Assembly (NCBI RefSeq): GCF_000340215.1
Contig: NW_006921538.1
Location: forward strand, 4,600,320-4,664,319
Direction: 5' to 3'
Length of the DNA: 64,000 bases
Source of the DNA: Pseudocercospora fijiensis CIRAD86
Lineage: Eukaryota > Ascomycota > Dothideomycetes > Mycosphaerellales > Mycosphaerellaceae
The notes below the pieces were generated by a model. It had not been told where the DNA came from and did no database searches. It saw only the letters and a list, made by a program, of their open reading frames with translations. Each line of letters starts with the position of its first letter. The first letter of the stretch is position 1. Position numbers and translations under genes: made by a program. This document shows, piece by piece, positions 46,280-59,690 of the stretch.

Positions 46280-49200
46280 TCGCTTAGAAGCCCGTAACCT
46301 ATACGTATATAGCTCCCTACTATCCCGAGGTAGATTAGCTCGTAGCTATATACTATCTATTCTAACCGCCTGCCCGGATTTATAACTAGTTTATACCTAC
46401 GCTATACTAGGTTATATTCTATACGACCTTCGCCTTATTATTTTCCTATATACTATTTATAGTAGATACGGCCTATATAGAGATGCTATTAAGGTTTGGG
46501 TTAGACAATCCGCGCCTTAACTACTTTAGTCTATAAAGGAGGCGATAGATATACGTCCGTTAACGCGCTCTCGCGATTAATATATTATTACGATCGAGAT
46601 TATTAGGGTTATAAGAACTACTCCTAATACCTAGGGACCTATATATCGGAAAGACACCGTTTCGAGGATTACTTCTATTATCTTCCTTAATATCGCATTA
46701 TTAAGTACGTAACTTACCGATACGCCGTACCCCCTTACTATTTTTACGCTTACCTTAGCCGCTAATACCGATATACTATTCCTATTACTATCCGTCGCCT
46801 TCTTATCGAAGAATTTAAGCCGTTCCCCGATGTTGCTATAATACCCGACTAGGTGATTTGGCCCTAGCTAACCGATAATTAAGCCCTAGAGTTCCCGCTC
46901 TACTTCGATTATTTCTAATATACTACTATCGACGAATAGGGCGAACAATATACGGCTGTCTTTTACTCGCGTACCTCGATATAAGAGCATTATAAAACGC
47001 GATACAAGTAGACTAATACCTAGACTCGGGGCGGTAGTAGAAAAGCCCGCCTATAAGAGATACCTAATCGCCTATAGGAGAGTAATGTCTACGTATAGTA
47101 ATTCTTCTGCCCTAAAGCTAGGTACGAACCCGGATAGAATCGCCTATTCTAGGTCTATCGTCGCGCTCGTATAGTGCCTATTCCCTCCTTATTATATAAC
47201 GACTAGTTTGCGTCTACCCTAATTAAAGCCTAGGCCGATATCTAGGAGAAACTAGACGAGGATTAAAATATCGTTTATAATAGCTTAGCCTACGTATCTG
47301 CCCTCCCTCCCTAGATTTAGTAACTCTTTATCGACCTTTACGTCGTCTTACTCTATAAAAACGAAATATAGGCCGCTATCCGCCTCCCTAAAGAAGATAA
47401 TAAGCCCTATACCGTAGAAGTTATCGCTATCGCTCGCCGAGCGTTCTCTTATACGATAAGGCATTATAGCGAAAGTAGCCCCTATTTTAACCTTACTAAT
47501 TCCCGTAAGTAAGCCCTCGCTAACTTTTATAATATAATATAGAAGTCCGACTATTATAAATATTTTCGCTTTCGGCGCTATAAGACCCGCTCGAGTGAAC
47601 TCGAATACGCCGACGCTATACTATACGCGCTAGTATATTTTATTCGTTATATCTCCTCTAAAGTTCTATTTTTCCCTTTTATAATATCGCTTACCGATAA
47701 ACTTAACGACGACGTCGACGCCGAAGTCGCTAGTTAAGTAAGCGATAAAGTCGACGAAAAAGTCGACTATAGCCCTATCTAAGTAACGCTAACCGACGAA
47801 TAGCGCGAACTCTAGAATAAACTTAGCGACCGCGTCCGAAGCGGTATTACCGAGACCGAAGAACTAGAACTGTATCCTCTTATTTCCTAGTTATTACTCT
47901 CTCTATTCTAGTACCTAATTAGTAGTCGTCGGTTCTACTTCCTGCTCCTTAGCTACCTCGCCCTTTATACGATATAACCGTATTTAGGCGTATAGCGGGA
48001 GCCGAACGACTTTAATTACTATCTCTCCGCTATTATTTAGATAGGGCAACTCCTCGTATTTAACTACTTCCGGCGTTATAACTAGGGCTTCGACCGCGAC
48101 GACGAAGTTTTAGAGGCTATTAAGTATAAGATAGAGTTACTCTTTACGCGAGAGACCGCTATCCGAGAAATTGTCCGCTAGCGTTAGTGCCCTCTTCGCC
48201 TTTACTAGCAACTATATATCGACTAATTAGGCTATCTAGGCCGCCGACGGTAAATCCGTTTAATTTAGGGACGTCGTACTACGAGTTATAGACCTAACTA
48301 TCCTACTCGAGTATTGCTATCGATAGGCGTATAAGATCCTACGGCGCGACCTCCTTTTCGGACTTCCGTATAACTCTATTCCCCTTACCGACCTTTATAA
48401 CCGCTCCGAAGAAACTACCGTCTACTTTAGCTTCCTCTAGAATAAGCGTAATACTACTATCGTTAACCTAGCTCGGACGTTCGTTATTAACGCTATCGCT
48501 AGTAATCCGGCTCTATTATATTTGTACTTAGAGGCCGGTTTAGATATACTCCGCCTTAGCTCGGTAGTTAGCGCGTATAAGCATTACGTCTAAGAGTTCC
48601 TCTAGCTACTTAGCGTCCTTATATTTATTAGTAGCGGTTAGCCCGCCCGCGAACCCGAATTCTTCTTAGCGACATAGCGTAACACTTAGTCGGTCCGCTC
48701 TATTACTATCCGAGATAGATACGTTATAATTTACCTAACCTATACTAAGCTCCGCTAGAAGCTAAATAATAAACAAAACGTCCGCTTCCTATTTAAGCTC
48801 GGCTGCCTACTTATCGATTACCTTATATATATTTAACTATTTCGCGAGCTCTACTAGTATTAATCTAACCCCGGGTAGGTACTTAGTCCTTTCCTCTAGT
48901 CTAAGGACAACCTTATCTAGTCGGATAATACTATAACCCGATACCTTCGTCGATAGACTATAGCCGCTAGCCTACCTACCTTCGGTATTAGCGAGTAGCG
49001 TTACTTCTCTGTCGCTATCGTTAAGAAATTCTTTAGTAAGTTCGTAGGCTTCGATTAATTAGACGCGGACGACGAAGATAACGAGGTCGACGATATAGAG
49101 GTAGCTATAGCTAGGTAGCGTAACTATAGTCTCTATACCGCTAACATTTTATATACTAACGCTAATCTATTCGCCGCGTCGTCTAACTTATAGGATAGCT

Positions 49201-51180
49201 TAATCTAAGGCGGGTACTGCGCGTCTCGTATCTAGTCGAACTTCCTCTAGCTTCCTACCGCTATTACTCGCTACTAGGGGACCTAGCCGTCGCTAGATAG
49301 CTCTATTAGTAACCTCTTAGTACTCGAGAATAGTAGTCTCGCCCCTGTTTTTACCCTCGATAAAGCCCTATAGTACGCGCGCGAAATTATATAAAACCCG
49401 TAGCTATAGTAGAAGAGCGAGGGTTAAGCGACCGCTATACGATAGATCCTCTCCCTCGAGGCCTAACTACTCGTCGTCCTCGGCACTAGCGCTAGTAAGA
49501 GTCTCCTCTTTATAGTTCCTTACTATATAAAAGGTGCGCGGACTACCGTACTTATCCTTCCTCTAGTTGCTCTACGAGTTAATATACTTACCCGACTTAA
49601 AGCCGCTAAAGTGTTCTACGTAGTATAGTAACTAGGAATAGAGCGCCCCGCTTCCCTTATTCTAGTTAGCGCTAAGGCCGCCTACTCTATCTAATTTATT
49701 ATATATATATAGCGTCTCGGGGTCTAGAACTAGCTCGATTGTATCTTTGTCGACGAGTGCTATTTAACTGTAACCGCGTTGCCGTACCGCTCTATCTTTC
49801 GCTAATTTAGCTATCTCGGGTCGATTAGTACCTAGGTCGTCTACCTAACCGCTACTCTACTACTATTAATAGAACCTAAATTCCTATAGCGTAACGTTAT
49901 CGCCTAGCCTATAATAGTACGGCGGAGTACTAATCGCGCTAATATTGTATATCGTGTTTCCTTATACTAGTAGGTATAGTTACTACTTATAGCTATACGA
50001 CTTATTAGGAAGCAACCTAGGGCGAGTATATTCGTACCTAGCGATCGCGTCCTAGTATTCGTATATAGTCTCGACTACGCCGAGTAGCTAGCGAGGGAAA
50101 TTAATTGCCCGTACTTTACTACCGCTAGTAGAACTACTAGCGAGAAAGAATAGCTACTCGACGCCTAGCTTAATAGTACCGACAATCTATTTCTCGTCGC
50201 TACTCCTACACTCGGCGAAGGATTCGACGTACTACGTATTCGGGTTGTTATCTACGTCGGCCTCCTACCCTTACTAATATTATTCGTATAATAGTCTAGT
50301 CGCGCTAGGCGAGATAGAAAGCTAGTACTATCTTACCTCCTACTACTAACCGAACTAACTATACTAGTAACAGTCGATTAGAGTAAGCTTAGCTTCGATT
50401 AATACTCTTACGTAGATAACGTTAGTTATATATAGCAGCGCGAGAGGCAAGCTATATAGCAATATACTCGCGTAGGTAAATGTTTGCGTCTAATTATATC
50501 TAATTACCTCGATAGTCCCTAATTCCGCCTAACGTATATATCTAACCTAGACGATAGTAACGAGCTCTACTAACGATATATATACCGACTAGTACCGCCT
50601 CTAACCTAGCCCGAAACGCCGTAGGCTTAGGCGATCTGTCGGTAGACTACCTATTTCTAGCGCATCTAGTAAAACGAAGCTAGTAGTATAATATAGTTCG
50701 ACCGCAACCTCGCCGTTATCTAATAACTATATACTATCTACCGCTTCGTTAATCCCCGCCTCCCTATATACTAATTCTCTTAATGCCTACGCGCTAACTT
50801 CGTAGTTGCAAAGAAGAGGCAAGCGCTCTAGGCTAAGCCGATCGAGAGGTACTATACCTACTTCTACTACTATTTCCCTTTTACTATATACTAGGAATAT
50901 AGCAAGCAAACACGGAGTTGTTAACGGCTAGACGTTATATAGCTAGTCGCTATCGGCGTATTCTAGTCGCTATAGATAGGTCCTACTTAGATCCAGGATA
51001 AATTCTAGTACTAATTTAAAACGCTAGAGAAATACCTCGGGTAGATAACTTAGAGCACTATATAGGATAGAGAAAAGGCTATCTAAGGTGTTCGTCTCTA
51101 CGCTATCGCTATCGAGTACGTTCTAGCTAGGAACGTTAAACTAGATCCGGTACCCGCTAACAACTATATAGAGTAGGAAT
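46280..51180 (+). pseudogene. Telomere-linked RecQ-like helicase pseudogene (TLH/DUF3505 type)
   Basis: A RecQ-family DNA helicase of the kind often found in fungal subtelomeres, which would unwind DNA in the nucleus. The long N-terminal region includes LEFPLYFDYF-YTTIDE, FYSRTSI-EHYKTRYK and FFCPKARYEPG (about 46,890-47,135), like the Cys/His-bearing DUF3505 region. It continues with ISSG-PAREPEFF near 48,630 and LGCLLIDYLIYI near 48,800, both characteristic of fungal TLH proteins. Helicase motif I is VLGTSASKSLLFIVP at 49,476-49,520, with both Gly of GTGAGKS changed to Ser. LILPLVALRVNIL follows; motif II is IFVDECYLTV near 49,744 and YLTAT comes after. Lobe 2 has LFLVATPTLGEGFDVLRIRV near 50,197 and RARRDRK near 50,300. 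The family call is strong; exon structure is uncertain. Confidence 0.8.
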
Positions 51181-51184
51181 TCTA

Positions 51185-51270
51185 GACGCTAACTATTTCG
51201 CTAGCTAGAAAAAAAACAATAATATACCGGTCGTACTATTTACTTTTCCGTCTAGCGAAATAGTCGGTAC
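51185..51270. repeat. Family A double palindrome near the RecQ-like gene's 3' part
   Basis: GCTAACTATTTCGCTAGCTA with a degraded return, then TACTTTTCCGTCTAGCGAAA with TAGTCGG. The arms are about 20 bp apart. Confidence 0.65.
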
Positions 51271-53680
51271 GTAGCTATATTATCGCTATATTAACTCGGC
51301 AGTTAGGCGGGAGTAATAGTCTCTAATCTACTAACGACATTATTATACTAGTATTCTTATTAAATTAATAACGCTATAGCGTCGCTACGCTCGTACGCTA
51401 TAGTATAAGATATCTACCGACGTTAGAAGTAGAGTATATAACTAAATAGTTATAGCTAGCATTTACCTATATCGGTAGACCGTTTAAGTTAAATACGGAT
51501 AGAGCGTAGTTAGTCGAGATCTAAAATATAAACTATCTATCTACCAAACTACTATTACTCGATATATTCTACTCTCTCTATCCTTACCCTAACTGCCTCC
51601 TCGTCGCCTTTCGCCTACGTCGTATATTAACCTACCGACGATAATATACTAATAGTATCGTCGCCCTTTATCGGAGTATTTCTGCCCGTAGACTTGTTAT
51701 CTCTACTACTATCTCTACGATCTGTTCCTCTAGTACCTCTATACTTAGCTACTCCTTATTTATTGTTCGCCCTTATACTACCTAGCCGGCCGACAAATCT
51801 TCCTCTACGCTCCTCCTCCCGCTTACCCCCTATTTATCGTAGCCTTTGCCTAGTCTACCTATTCCTCCCTTATTAACCTCTATTATACCCTTACTTAATC
51901 TACTTATTACTCTCTCGTTAACTTCTATTATGCCCTTACCTACTATTATATTACTACCTACTAGTATACTATCTACCTAATCGCTAGGCCTATTAACCCG
52001 CGCCTACGTCGCTAACTTATCTAGTCGCTATTCCCCTATTTCTATCCTATAATAGTATATTTCCTATGTAAATGAAAACGCTATATATTCTACGTAATAT
52101 AACTATTTCTCCTCCGCCGAGAAGCTCGCCTAGTTATACTATAGAAGTAGTAGTAGTCGCTTGTATAACTATCGTTATATTAATATTCTATCGTAATACT
52201 CGGCTATATTACCGGTCGCTAGCGCCGGCTCGGTATAACTCGCTAATATTTAGTAGTCGGCTATCTCGGTAGTCTTACTCGTATCTACGCGACGGCTAGC
52301 CGTAGAGAGAAGTTTCGGAATAGCGACGTACTCGAGCAGTTTAGTAGGCGAAATCGGATAAAGATAGGATACGGATAACCTCTAGAACCGACGTCCTCTT
52401 ATATCTTTCCTCGCTATATATATTAGACTACCTACCGTATCGCTACTTTATCTATTATTATAGCCGATCCTACCTTACGTCCTCCTAGAACCGTACGTAA
52501 ACTCGATTAAATTTTACCGTACCGCTCGTACCTACGCGTCCGCCTCTACTTATCGTATACTATTTCTTTTATAATATACTACTTACCTACGCACTCTCTC
52601 TAGTATACTCGAATAGCGCGGTTATACTATACCGTATTTCGATCTAGGCGTCGCATTTGAAATCCGCGTATATAAGTTAGGTTTAATTTAATCTCTCCTC
52701 GTACGTCGTTATATATTATCTATCGTAATCTCTTATATTCTCTCTAGCCCCTACTATTACTTAGGGGTCGAGCGCTAATACTATAGCTCTCTCGCCTCGC
52801 ATTTATATATACTATCGACGGTAGCAAATAAAGTGCTACTTACCCGGGTTATTTCTTACTACCGGTATCTACTTTATACCTATTATCCTAGCGAGTACGC
52901 TAATACCCCGACCGATCGACGTGCTAGCTTAGTTTCTATACTATCGCACTAACTATAGGCCTCCTCTAGTAGTTAGGTTAGATCTCGCTAGTAGAGGATA
53001 TACTCGGTTAAGTCGGATTATACCCCGTATAACTTAACGTAGGTATACTTGCTAGACAATCTACCGGTTTTTCCCTATCTCGCGATACCTGTATTAAAAT
53101 ACTAGAACCTATCGGTAGAGGAGTTAGCTAGATCGAGTATTATTAGATATAAGCTATTTATAGAGATCTTATACGTTAACCTGCTTATATATATAGCATA
53201 GTCGATACTACGCCGCAGTGCCGCTAAACATCGCTAGCTACGTATAGGAGGTAAATGTATATAGTTATAGTGCTACCGGAATTTCTATATCTAGCACTTC
53301 TATCGTACAAGACTTAGGCGTTATATAACCTAGGGCTAATCTACTAAACGACGATTAGATACGAACCGGTTTGCTAGGTAGCAAACTATATTATCTATAT
53401 TACTTTTGCTAGCTAGTAAAATAGTTAGTACTCTCGCATTGTAATTGCGGTTATAGCAGATGCGTCTACTAGCTATAGGTCGTAGTATAGTAACGCTACT
53501 AAGGCTCGAACCCTAATTGCGCTATCTATCCCTAGATATAGCTCGACTATTATACCTCGCCGACTAGATTTTATCGTATATCGTCTGTTAGGACGTCCGG
53601 TATACTATCTATACCGTTATCGCAGCCTTAGCTATCTTAGTCTAGTATATTCTTACTTACCTAGTAGTCTACTATTATCT
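51271..53680 (+). pseudogene. Continuation or neighbour of the RecQ-like gene, unassigned
   Basis: Protein-like blocks on the plus strand include GGSNSLQSTNDIIILVFLLN (TAG read as Gln) near 51,310 and YLPTLEVEY near 51,411. A Leu/Pro/Ser-rich segment follows near 51,780-51,950, then LTRAYVANLSSRYSPISIL near 51,994 and, near 53,080-53,180, ISRYLY-NTRTYR-RS-LDR. A family A double palindrome at 53,366-53,430 probably marks another intron, since related frame resumes afterwards (RLLAIGRSIVTLLRLEP). No catalytic motif was recognised. It may be the C-terminal part of the helicase or a separate gene. Confidence 0.35.
53366..53430. repeat. Family A double palindrome
   Basis: CCGGTTTGCTAGGTAGCAAA, spacer, CTTTTGCTAGCTAGTAAAAT ending GTTAGTACT, which reads TACTAAC on the other strand. 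Confidence 0.7.
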
Positions 53681-54440
53681 AATCCGGCTATTGTCGAGGC
53701 AATCCGATATATCCTTACGTTATAATACTAACGGACCCGTATACGGACTTGTTAGGCTATATACTAGTTTATATATAGTTATTATATATGCAATAAAATA
53801 CTACGATTAACTCGGTTAGTATTCGGTTCTTAAAACTGTTAACTCGTAATATCGTAGAATAGATAGCGGTTAGTTCGTCTACCCGGGATATACGTCCGAA
53901 ATTATAGTATATTTTCGAACGACTACAATTCTCGAAAACTAATTTCTCCCCCGATCGATTAGATAACAACGCCCTAATCTAACGACATCTTTTATTATTT
54001 ATCTACCCGAATATAAACCTACTATAACCGAGACAGTCCGAGCAAATTAGTAACCTTACCGCTGCTAAGATTTACCCTAATCGTTGCTAACCCTCGGGTC
54101 TAGCTTACTTACGTATTACGCTCTATATACTAACGGCGTTTTCTAGGGCAGGTTTTATAGGTTACCTCCTCCTACTACCGTATATTATATAGTAAATTAT
54201 TAATAGTATAATGCTAAACTGTTTTGCCGCCTAGCAAACTGCCGGGCTATTATCTATTTTCCTAGCTAGCAAAACGGTTAGTACTCTTATATAGTCGTAT
54301 TTATTATCCTATAGTTTAACGGGTTAGGGAAATACGAGGCGGTCTATATTACTTAACTACTATATCTACTTAGAGACGATAGTATATATACATCGAATGC
54401 ATTACGTGTAATATACTTAGTATAGGCTTATATATACTCG
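53681..54440. other. Spacer or gene 3' end, with a family A double palindrome
   Basis: A plus-strand frame with LVRLYTSLYIVIIYAIKYY and TTSFIIYLPEYKPTITETV suggests decayed coding sequence to about 54,180, but no family was recognised. At 54,217-54,287 lies GTTTTGCCGCCTAGCAAACT, spacer, ATTTTCCTAGCTAGCAAAAC followed by GGTTAGTACT. Confidence 0.4.
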
Positions 54441-54449
54441 AGCCTATCG

Positions 54450-56200
54450 ATATATTATAGTTACCCTGCCTAGAATAGATCTATCGTCTCTAATATTTCC
54501 GAGATACCGCCCCGCGTAGCCTCGAGCTATACGGCTACTCCGATACGTATACTATCTCGTATTCTCTAGCCTTCCTCCTATACTATACTTACTATTCGAT
54601 TAGCGTTAGATATCCCGTCTAATAATAAAGGTATATACTCGTCGCAAATATAGTCGATTAAATCTTTATTCCTAAACTTAAGTTCTAGGACCTCCTTTAC
54701 CTTCCCTAATGCTTTATCGAGGTTAGCTATACTATATACGTCTAGTAGCTTACGGTATGCCGCCTCTAGAACCGGAATTACCTTAATAGTAAGATCTACT
54801 AAATCCTATTATATAGGTAGCCCTACTACTCGGCGTAGTAATCGGATGCTATTTACTATTAATAAGTAGTCTAGGTACTATTTCGCCTAGTATAGGATCG
54901 CGTCGGGAAAGTACTCCTACTATACGCTTTTAATTAATATTGTCGTCGTCGTATAGAGTATTAATAGCGGATCGTCTAGATATATATCTAGCAGTATTAA
55001 CTTTATATACTACGCGGCTAGACAATACCTATTTACGGTCGGGCAGTCTATTCGTATTACCGCTATCGTAACCGCTATCCTATCGATAATAAAGCCTACT
55101 AGACATATACGGTGCCTACTACTGTCTAGTTTTACGAATGTATTATCTACGATTAACGTCCTATCGCTCTTAGTATATAGCTCTAAAAGCTCGGGATAGG
55201 CGACGACTAGGTACTTAAACCTATCCTTTACCGTATCCGGCTATATATAAAAGCCCGCGTATCTTAGTATATTTAGTTCTATGCCTGCGGTCGAATAGTT
55301 CGGCCGTTTGATTTTCTTTATCTCTAGTAGCTACGAGACATCCTCGATAACCTTATCCGCTTGTTTTTTATTTAACCCCGCGCACCGATATACTAACCTA
55401 GCTACTGCTTTATATACTTCTATCGAACGACCCCGGATATATATTATTATAAACTGTATTCTAATTCGCTAGTACGCCTCCCGCGTACTATACTACTCTA
55501 GGTCTACTCGGTTGCTCTCGCCGTAGTTATAACGCGTATTAGATTAGTCTATTATCTACTTGCCCGTAATCTATTTATATCTCCCCTCGGCCTCTATTAT
55601 CTCTATAATCCCTCGCTATAGATACGTATCTTCTCTATTTCTACCGTCGCCGTACTAGTACGTTATACGAGTTTGTTAACCTAATATATTAACATCGCAT
55701 TTGCTTTTTATAATACTAAATCCCCTCCGCTTCGCCTATCTGTATATAAACTATTCGGCTACCTAGAATAACGGGAATTAATGCCTGTAGATCCGATCTA
55801 GTAGTCTATACGCCTCTATTAGACGCTCGTATCGCGCCCTAGTATTATCTGTCCTACTATCCTTACCGCGAACTCGTACTAGAGCGCCGGGTAATCTTAT
55901 AATTATTAGATGTCGCTAGATAGCAGCGCTCCTCTCGCGATATATCTCCTCTAATAACTTCTCTCGCCCTCTTACGCCTCCGCCTAAGCGCTAACGATCC
56001 TATTCGCGAATAGCGTATTCGATATCGAGTAGCGTAAAGTAGTCGTCGGTTATACTCCGTAATAGGAACTACGATAGACTTATTATCGCTTCTAGCGTAA
56101 CTGCCCGATTGTCGCGTATAACTACTACGCGGTATAGACAATCTATACTACCGTATCTAATACTTACTCGGCTAAGGGGAAACTCTATCCCCTCCTATAA
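54450..56200 (-). pseudogene. Unknown minus-strand pseudogene (~580 codons)
   Basis: The frame on the minus strand reads AVARLVYRCAGLNKK-ADKVI near 55,395, KKIKRPNYSTAGIELNILRY near 55,300, YPELLELYTKSDRTLIVDNT and FVKLDSSRHRICLVGFII near 55,080-55,200. It then runs through VIPVLEAAYRKLLDVYSIAN and KVKEVLELKFRNKDLIDYI to about 54,450. TLIVDNTF followed by RICLVGFIIDR is superficially like the first catalytic strand of MULE-type transposases (DxTxxxN...VG), but the remaining DDE spacing was not confirmed. An additional N-terminal stretch rich in Ser/Arg lies near 55,870-56,140. Family A arms flank the gene (54,217-54,287 and 56,564-56,595). Confidence 0.4.
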
Positions 56201-56620
56201 ACGGAATCGGCCTCGCTATTAAACTTAAAGACTAGTTATATCCCCTTCCCCTTCTATAGCGCGTAACTTATATCGCATCTATATATCTACGCTACTATCC
56301 GCCCTAATAGATATATCCTTACCTAAACTACCTATTATAGGAGATTACTATATTCTATACGTATATCTATCTCGCGCGTCTAATACTCGGTCGAAGACTC
56401 GACCCTCTCTTCTACCTTTATTCTATCTCGCCCGTTTCTACGTAGTATATCTCCTATAGCTTATTATATATATTAACTAATAATACGGCCGGTACTATTA
56501 CGTACTATTACGCCGACCGCCCTATACCTACTAACGCGCCCTACAATCTCGTAATTAATAATACTAACTATTATTCTACCTAGCAAAACGGCTAGTATTG
56601 CCTTAGGTACCCGCTACCGC
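56201..56620. other. Spacer with a single family A arm
   Basis: No gene was recognised. ATACTAACTATTATTCTACC followed by TAGCAAAACGGCTAGTAT at 56,562-56,598 is a family A arm whose ends form TACTA/TAGTA. Confidence 0.45.
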
Positions 56621-56900
56621 GCCTACGTAGCTCGATATCGCCTTTACGTCCGTCCTTTACTTAGGCTAAGTTTGACCGTATATTAGCGTATTTCGGCGGA
56701 CTTTACTTTATAGTATTAACTAAGGCGGCGAACGAAGCGTAGTCCCGACCTTACTATATAAATTAGCTACGTCGCCTAGGAGGACTCTTTTATACATATA
56801 TTAGTAGAGTAAACCGCTAGTCTACCGGTCTTGCCCCGAGCGCTATTAACGCACTAATATAGGTCTCTTCTTGGCCGCTAACTCTCTCTACTTTATAATC
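56620..56900 (+). promoter_or_regulatory. TATA-box leader module, copy 2
   Basis: It contains GCGGACTTTACTTTATAG, AAGGCGGCGAACGAAGCG, TATATAAATT at 56,755-56,764, TAGCTACGTCGCC, CTCTTTTATAC and GTAGAGTAAACCGC. A CT-rich leader (CTCTCTCTACTTTATAATCT) follows. The order is the same as at 1,290-1,520. Confidence 0.6.
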
Positions 56901-56979
56901 TACTTCTACTACTAGCGACCTATACTCGTCTATCTATTCCTCTAGCCGGCAAACTAGTCTATAGCCCTATACGTATATC

Positions 56980-57430
56980 CTACGCTACCGTACTATACTA
57001 CGCTACGACTACCTACTAAGCTCCCTACTACGTCCGATTATCGCTATAGTAGACTATACCGATAGTGCCGCTATCGCGCCCTTCGAGGCCGAACTCCGTC
57101 GTCTCTATATTAATAAAAACTGCTAGCTGTTTTTCTACGCCTACTTAATTAATAAAGAGATCGAATACTACTATAGTCGAATATTAAGCTTCTCTTAGCT
57201 CGACCTCGACGGCTATTCCGAAAAGCTCCGCTAACTCCGACTACGTAAGCTCGCGATCTTCCTAGTTAGTATTAGCTATACTAGATTTTAAAGGGACTAC
57301 ACTCGGTATATTTAGAGATATTAGCCTCGTATACTAGCGATAGAGCCGTAGAAGTTAAGGTCGGAATCGTCTCTATATAGCTCCGCTATAATAATTAGCA
57401 TTTATTTAGTTACTCTATATAGAACTAGGC
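56980..57430 (+). pseudogene. Small unknown gene behind leader copy 2 (~140 codons)
   Basis: The frame reads LRPIIAIVDYTDSAAIAPFE at about 57,027, then AELRRLYINKNC, AYLINKEIEYYYSRIL, LDLDGYSEKLR and, after more TAG stops, PRILAIEP-KLRSESSLYSS. No family was recognised. The product is short and charged. Its position behind a copy of the shared leader suggests it was expressed together with the next gene and the SNF2 gene. Confidence 0.4.
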
Positions 57431-57780
57431 GTAGGGAAGCCTACGTACGCCCCTAGGTTACCTATTATACTATGCTCTCGATAGCGGATTAATGCGGACG
57501 TACGTAGTATTACAGACTATGCCGTAGCTTATACTACTATAGTTCTATACTATCTAGCTCTCTATTACTCTTATTCTTATATAATAATTTAATTTATATA
57601 TCTGCTATCTTATCCTTTCCTATACTATACGTACTAATATCTCCTGCAATCGTCGACTATTTTACTAGCTAGTAAAGTCTATCGTCCCTATAGCCGCTAT
57701 AGTTGCCTTATATCCTATCTAGCTATATGTATCTACTATTGCCTCCGCCGATAGAACGGTCGACTATGCCTTAGGTATCT
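57431..57780. other. Spacer with a family A arm
   Basis: No frame was recognised after the small gene. GACTATTTTACTAGCTAGTA with AAGTC lies at 57,654-57,679. Confidence 0.45.
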
Positions 57781-58060
57781 ATTAGCTCGGTACGCTAGTC
57801 GTTACCCGACTTTATACCCTTTACTTAGATTAAGTTTAATACTATACTAGCGTATCTCGGTAGACTTTACCTCTCGGCCTCGACTAAAGCGGCGAACGAA
57901 GCGCAATCCCGAGTTCGCTATATAAATTCGCTACGTCGCTTAGGACGACCTTTTTGTATACGCCTTAGTAAAGTAAACCGCTAGTCTACTAGTCTTAGCC
58001 CGAGCGCCTATACCGCGCTAATTTATATCTCCTTCTATTTCTCGACTTCTCTTCTACCTT
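57780..58060 (+). promoter_or_regulatory. TATA-box leader module, copy 3
   Basis: It contains CGGTAGACTTTACCTCTCGG, AAGCGGCGAACGAAGCGCAA, TATATAAATT at 57,919-57,928, CGCTACGTCGCTTAGGACG and TTAGTAAAGTAAACCGC, then a CT-rich leader with CTTCTCTTCTACC. Of the four copies it is closest to copy 2. Confidence 0.6.
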
Positions 58061-58167
58061 ACTACCTACTTCTACTACCGCCTACTCTACTCGCCTAGTA
58101 ACTTTTCTACCTAGCAAATTAGTCTATAGTTATACTACTACTATATCCGTATATATACTATAAACTA

Positions 58168-59310
58168 TATACGTCGTTGCCTCCGATTACTACTATAGTA
58201 AAGGTCGCCGACGATAATACCGTAGATAGTACGCTAGGCCGATCCCGCGTAGATTAATAAGCCGTAGCTATCTTCTATAATCGCTACTACGAATATTTTA
58301 ATATTATACGTAATTACTTTATCGACCTAGTCTAGTTCGTATCCTAGGCGAGCGCTCGCCCCTATTATACCGCTATACGCCGTAAGCTCGTTAGGACTGT
58401 ATATAATGTATCTCGTAGTATTTATTTCTTATCCTGCCTCTACGTACGTCCTCCCTTCGATAGTGCCCTACTATAAGTTAGCTACGCTATAGACTACTTT
58501 GCTAGCTAGTAAATAGTTAGCGATATCTATTGCCTTTGCTAGCTAGTAAAGCGGTCTATAGTCGACGAAACTATATACTATCCGACTAACTAGCGTATAG
58601 TGCTCGATTATTAGCGAATATATAGGACTCTATCTAGCGGTACCCTAAAGTTACTATATCTATTCTTATACTAGAGTATCGCGTCTACTAGCTTATATAA
58701 CTAGTCGCCCTATCCTATCGGTTTATAGTAGTCTTATTGCTTATCTATATATATATTATCCTATAGTCTTCTAAAGTTAGGTTTACTATCGACGTAGACC
58801 TATTCGCCTACGACGCGCTCTATCTACTACTAGGTATATATCGGATCCCGTACGCTACCCTAGACTATATATCTATATATTAGAGCACCGTCGCCTATAG
58901 ATCCTTTAAAGACGATCTAGACGTAAAGGCGATTATTTATTACTTTTATAGCCGCGCTCGCCTAGCTATATTTTACGTTGCTACTATAACCGATATCTCC
59001 GCTATCGCCTAGAAACGCTTATAGAACTAGCCGTCGGCGCCTAGGACTTAGCGTCTAGTATACTATCTATATCGCATCGATCCTGCCTACTATTATCTCG
59101 AGCTAGACTTACCCTACCTACTCTCTACTTATCTATTTACGGCTCTTATACTAGAGCGTATCTTTAGCGACGACGAGATTAAGCGCATTCGCGGTCGTAC
59201 CTTTAAACCGCAATCTACCGAGATATAGTCTATCTAGGCCTAAATAAAGTACTAATTAATATCTTAGAGAGCTCTACTCGCGCGTCCTAGGCTTTAATAT
59301 AGTCTCCGCG
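58168..59310 (+). pseudogene. Unknown gene behind leader copy 3 (~350 codons)
   Basis: The product begins around PPITTIVKVADDNTVDSTLG (58,175) and continues VAIFYNRYYEYFNIIRNYFI. A family A double palindrome at 58,490-58,560 probably lies in an intron. The second part reads VDLFAYDALYLLLGIYRIPY near 58,795, DDLDVKAIIYYFYSRARLAI near 58,912, YYLELDLPYLLS, and ERIFSDDEIKRIRGRTFKP near 59,152. I recognise no family. It sits between two leader copies, in the same direction as the SNF2 gene. Confidence 0.4.
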
Positions 59311-59690
59311 AGATCGACGTACGAGTTCCTTATTAGCGTACCTCTATTCCTCTTAGTAGATAGACGATGCGCTTAGATATTATTAGTCCTATAGTATACT
59401 ATGTCGTATATTACGCGAATAACTATATTTAACTATACTATCTACGAATTCTTACGTGCCCTATTCCCTACCTTCGTTCGACTAACCTGCCTTAATACTC
59501 GTCTTACGCTACGTAATACGCTAGCCTACGGTACTTGGCTGCCGATAGTGTTGCCTACTAGGAAATTATCGCGTCCTCGTAACGCCTCGCCCTCTATTGC
59601 TCGCTATTTTTTACTAATGCTAACTGTAATCCCGTATAGCAAAATAGACGCGCCTATATTCTATATCTATTAGCCTAGTATACCTTATAC
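59311..59690 (+). other. Spacer or decayed coding sequence
   Basis: A 90-codon open frame begins with a surviving ATG at 59,401 (MSYITRITIFNYTIYEFLRA), but it has no recognisable similarity and no neighbour in frame. It may be a chance open stretch or a decayed exon. Confidence 0.25.

Noticed and set aside
55863..56141. Ser/Arg-rich minus-strand frame as a separate gene
   Set aside because: It is in line with the larger minus-strand pseudogene and is better treated as its possible N-terminal part.
54450..56200. MULE transposase
   Set aside because: Only one motif-like stretch (IVDNTF ... CLVGF) fits; the remaining catalytic spacing and a zinc finger could not be found.
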